A stretch of 31,497 nucleotides of DNA from an uncultured Collinsella sp. (lineage in GTDB: Bacteria; Actinomycetota; Coriobacteriia; Coriobacteriales; Coriobacteriaceae), in NCBI GenBank assembly GCA_900544385.1, contig UQVD01000012.1, positions 1 through 31,497 on the forward strand. The letters run 5' to 3'. The position numbers and the translations under genes are program-made. The notes below the pieces were generated by a model. That model worked only from the letters and a program-made list of their open reading frames with translations, was not told the origin of the DNA and searched no databases. Below, piece by piece: positions 31,205 through 31,497 of this stretch. Positions within the stretch are counted from its first letter, which is position 1. The number at the start of each line of letters is the position of its first letter.

Positions 31205-31213
31205 TGATAGAAT
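31205..31213 (+). promoter_or_regulatory. Extended -10 promoter for the small peptide gene
   Basis: TGATAGAAT matches an extended -10 element (TG, one base, then TAGAAT with 5 of 6 consensus positions). No good -35 is present, which extended -10 promoters tolerate. It would give a leader of roughly 58 bases before the peptide start at 31278. Confidence 0.4.
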
Positions 31214-31277
31214 GGCAGTTGTTGACGGCAGTTCCATGTGCCGGGCAGCGCCCTCCATGCGACGGGAGGTGATGCCC

Positions 31278-31403
31278 ATGACCGATCTGATTGATTTCGT
31301 GAAGCTCCTGACCGCTTTGGTCTCGCTCCTCACGGCGCTTATCGGACTTTCCGAGGCACTTAAGCAGCGTACGAAGCAAAAGAAGAGGGGTCGACGCCGT
31401 TAA
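31278..31403 (+). CDS. Small hydrophobic cationic peptide, holin-like toxin type
   Basis: The 41-residue product has a short polar start (MTDLIDFVK), a hydrophobic helix at residues 9-24 (LLTALVSLLTALIGL), and a strongly basic tail (KQRTKQKKRGRRR). GGGAGG with TGATG lies 8 bases before the ATG at 31278, an excellent ribosome binding site. An ATG two codons upstream is too close to it. This pattern matches small putative holin-like toxins and type I toxin-antitoxin peptides, which insert in the membrane and are controlled by antisense RNA. It also fits a small regulatory membrane peptide. It is near the contig edge and not linked to a phage gene. No antitoxin protein gene is adjacent, so if it is a toxin, RNA control is expected. 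Confidence 0.65.
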   Translation: MTDLIDFVKLLTALVSLLTALIGLSEALKQRTKQKKRGRRR

Positions 31404-31433
31404 GGCATTGACCCCTTGAACTAAGTAACGGCG
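31386..31433. other. Competing hairpins at the end of the small peptide gene
   Basis: AGGGGTC (31386-31392) pairs with GACCCCT (31410-31416). CGCCGTTA (31395-31402) pairs with TAACGGCG (31426-31433). The stems are interleaved, so only one can form at a time, or together they make a pseudoknot. They cover the stop codon. No T-run follows before the adapter. Confidence 0.45.
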
Positions 31434-31450
31434 CTGCCCAGCTATCACCC

Positions 31451-31497
31451 CTGTCTCTTATACACATCTCCGAGCCCACGAGACCGATCAGTATCTC
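31451..31497. other. Illumina Nextera adapter and index (artefact)
   Basis: From 31451 to 31484 the sequence is the Nextera transposase end plus read-2 adapter (starting CTGTCTCTTATACACATCT). It is followed by 8 bases, CGATCAGT, in the index position and ATCTC, the start of the P7 flow-cell sequence. As far as I recall, CGATCAGT is a Nextera i7 index. This part is not biological, and native sequence stops at 31450. Confidence 0.98.

Larger units (their letters stand above)
30816..31277. other. Non-coding stretch before the small peptide gene
   Basis: These 462 bases hold no convincing protein gene. They contain a hairpin with T-rich tail on the minus strand (30982-31023), otherwise unstructured sequence (31024-31180), an AT-rich patch with the symmetric CGAACATATATTCG (31176-31189), a possible extended -10 promoter (31205-31213), and the leader of the small peptide gene. 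Confidence 0.5.

Noticed and set aside
27763..31403. Prophage or integrative element
   Set aside because: There is no integrase, portal, terminase, transposase or attachment site repeat; only a restriction-like gene, a degenerate exonuclease and a small peptide are present.

Overview
The window is a high-GC bacterial contig, most likely from a gut actinobacterium of the class Coriobacteriia, with Collinsella the best guess. The reasons are the actinobacterial style of the ribosomal proteins, a zinc-type S14, a zinc-LID adenylate kinase, strong GC bias at third codon positions, and anaerobic purine and selenium-molybdenum genes typical of gut anaerobes. The genus is inferred from memory of gene content, not from a search. 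The last 47 bases (31451-31497) are Illumina Nextera adapter plus index, so native sequence ends at 31450, at a contig edge.

Layout. At 1-5313 lie the start of a U32 peptidase gene, a divergent class A penicillin-binding protein, the arginine repressor ArgR, a degenerate family 2 glycosyltransferase and truA. At 5352-15260 is the spc-alpha ribosomal operon on the minus strand, read in the order rplE, rpsN, rpsH, rplF, rplR, rpsE, rpmD, rplO, secY, adk, map, infA, rpmJ, rpsM, rpsK, rpsD, rpoA, rplQ, and closed by a strong terminator. The S10-side genes normally upstream of rplE (rplX, rplN and so on) are absent here. A plausible promoter and a palindromic element stand in their place.

At 15572-26519 is a block around selenium-dependent molybdenum hydroxylase maturation and anaerobic purine (uric acid) catabolism: xdhC-like, yqeB, yqeC, mocA-like cytidylyltransferase, hydantoinase (hyuA/ygeZ), carbamate kinase (yqeA), YgeW carbamoyltransferase, YgeY peptidase and diaminopropionate ammonia-lyase (dpaL/ygeX). 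A divergent YheO/DauR-type regulator follows dpaL, and the shared intergenic region carries paired palindromes that look like operators. The maturation genes would equip a hydroxylase of the XdhD type. The enzymes would open the ring products, cleave 2,3-diaminopropionate, transfer carbamoyl groups and make ATP from carbamoyl phosphate. The hydroxylase itself and ygfK and ssnA are not in the window.

At 26643-31450 are a proline-rich single-pass membrane protein of unknown function, a GmrSD-like (DUF262-DUF1524) restriction protein whose usual HNH histidine appears to be Asn, an exonuclease lacking its third catalytic motif, and a 41-residue hydrophobic, cationic peptide resembling holin-like or type I toxins. 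Three unrelated long palindromic elements sit in or at the edges of intergenic regions (8899-9027, 15488-15554, 18254-18358). Two of them overlap the stop codons of neighbouring genes. No rRNA, tRNA, CRISPR array, transposase or prophage genes were seen.
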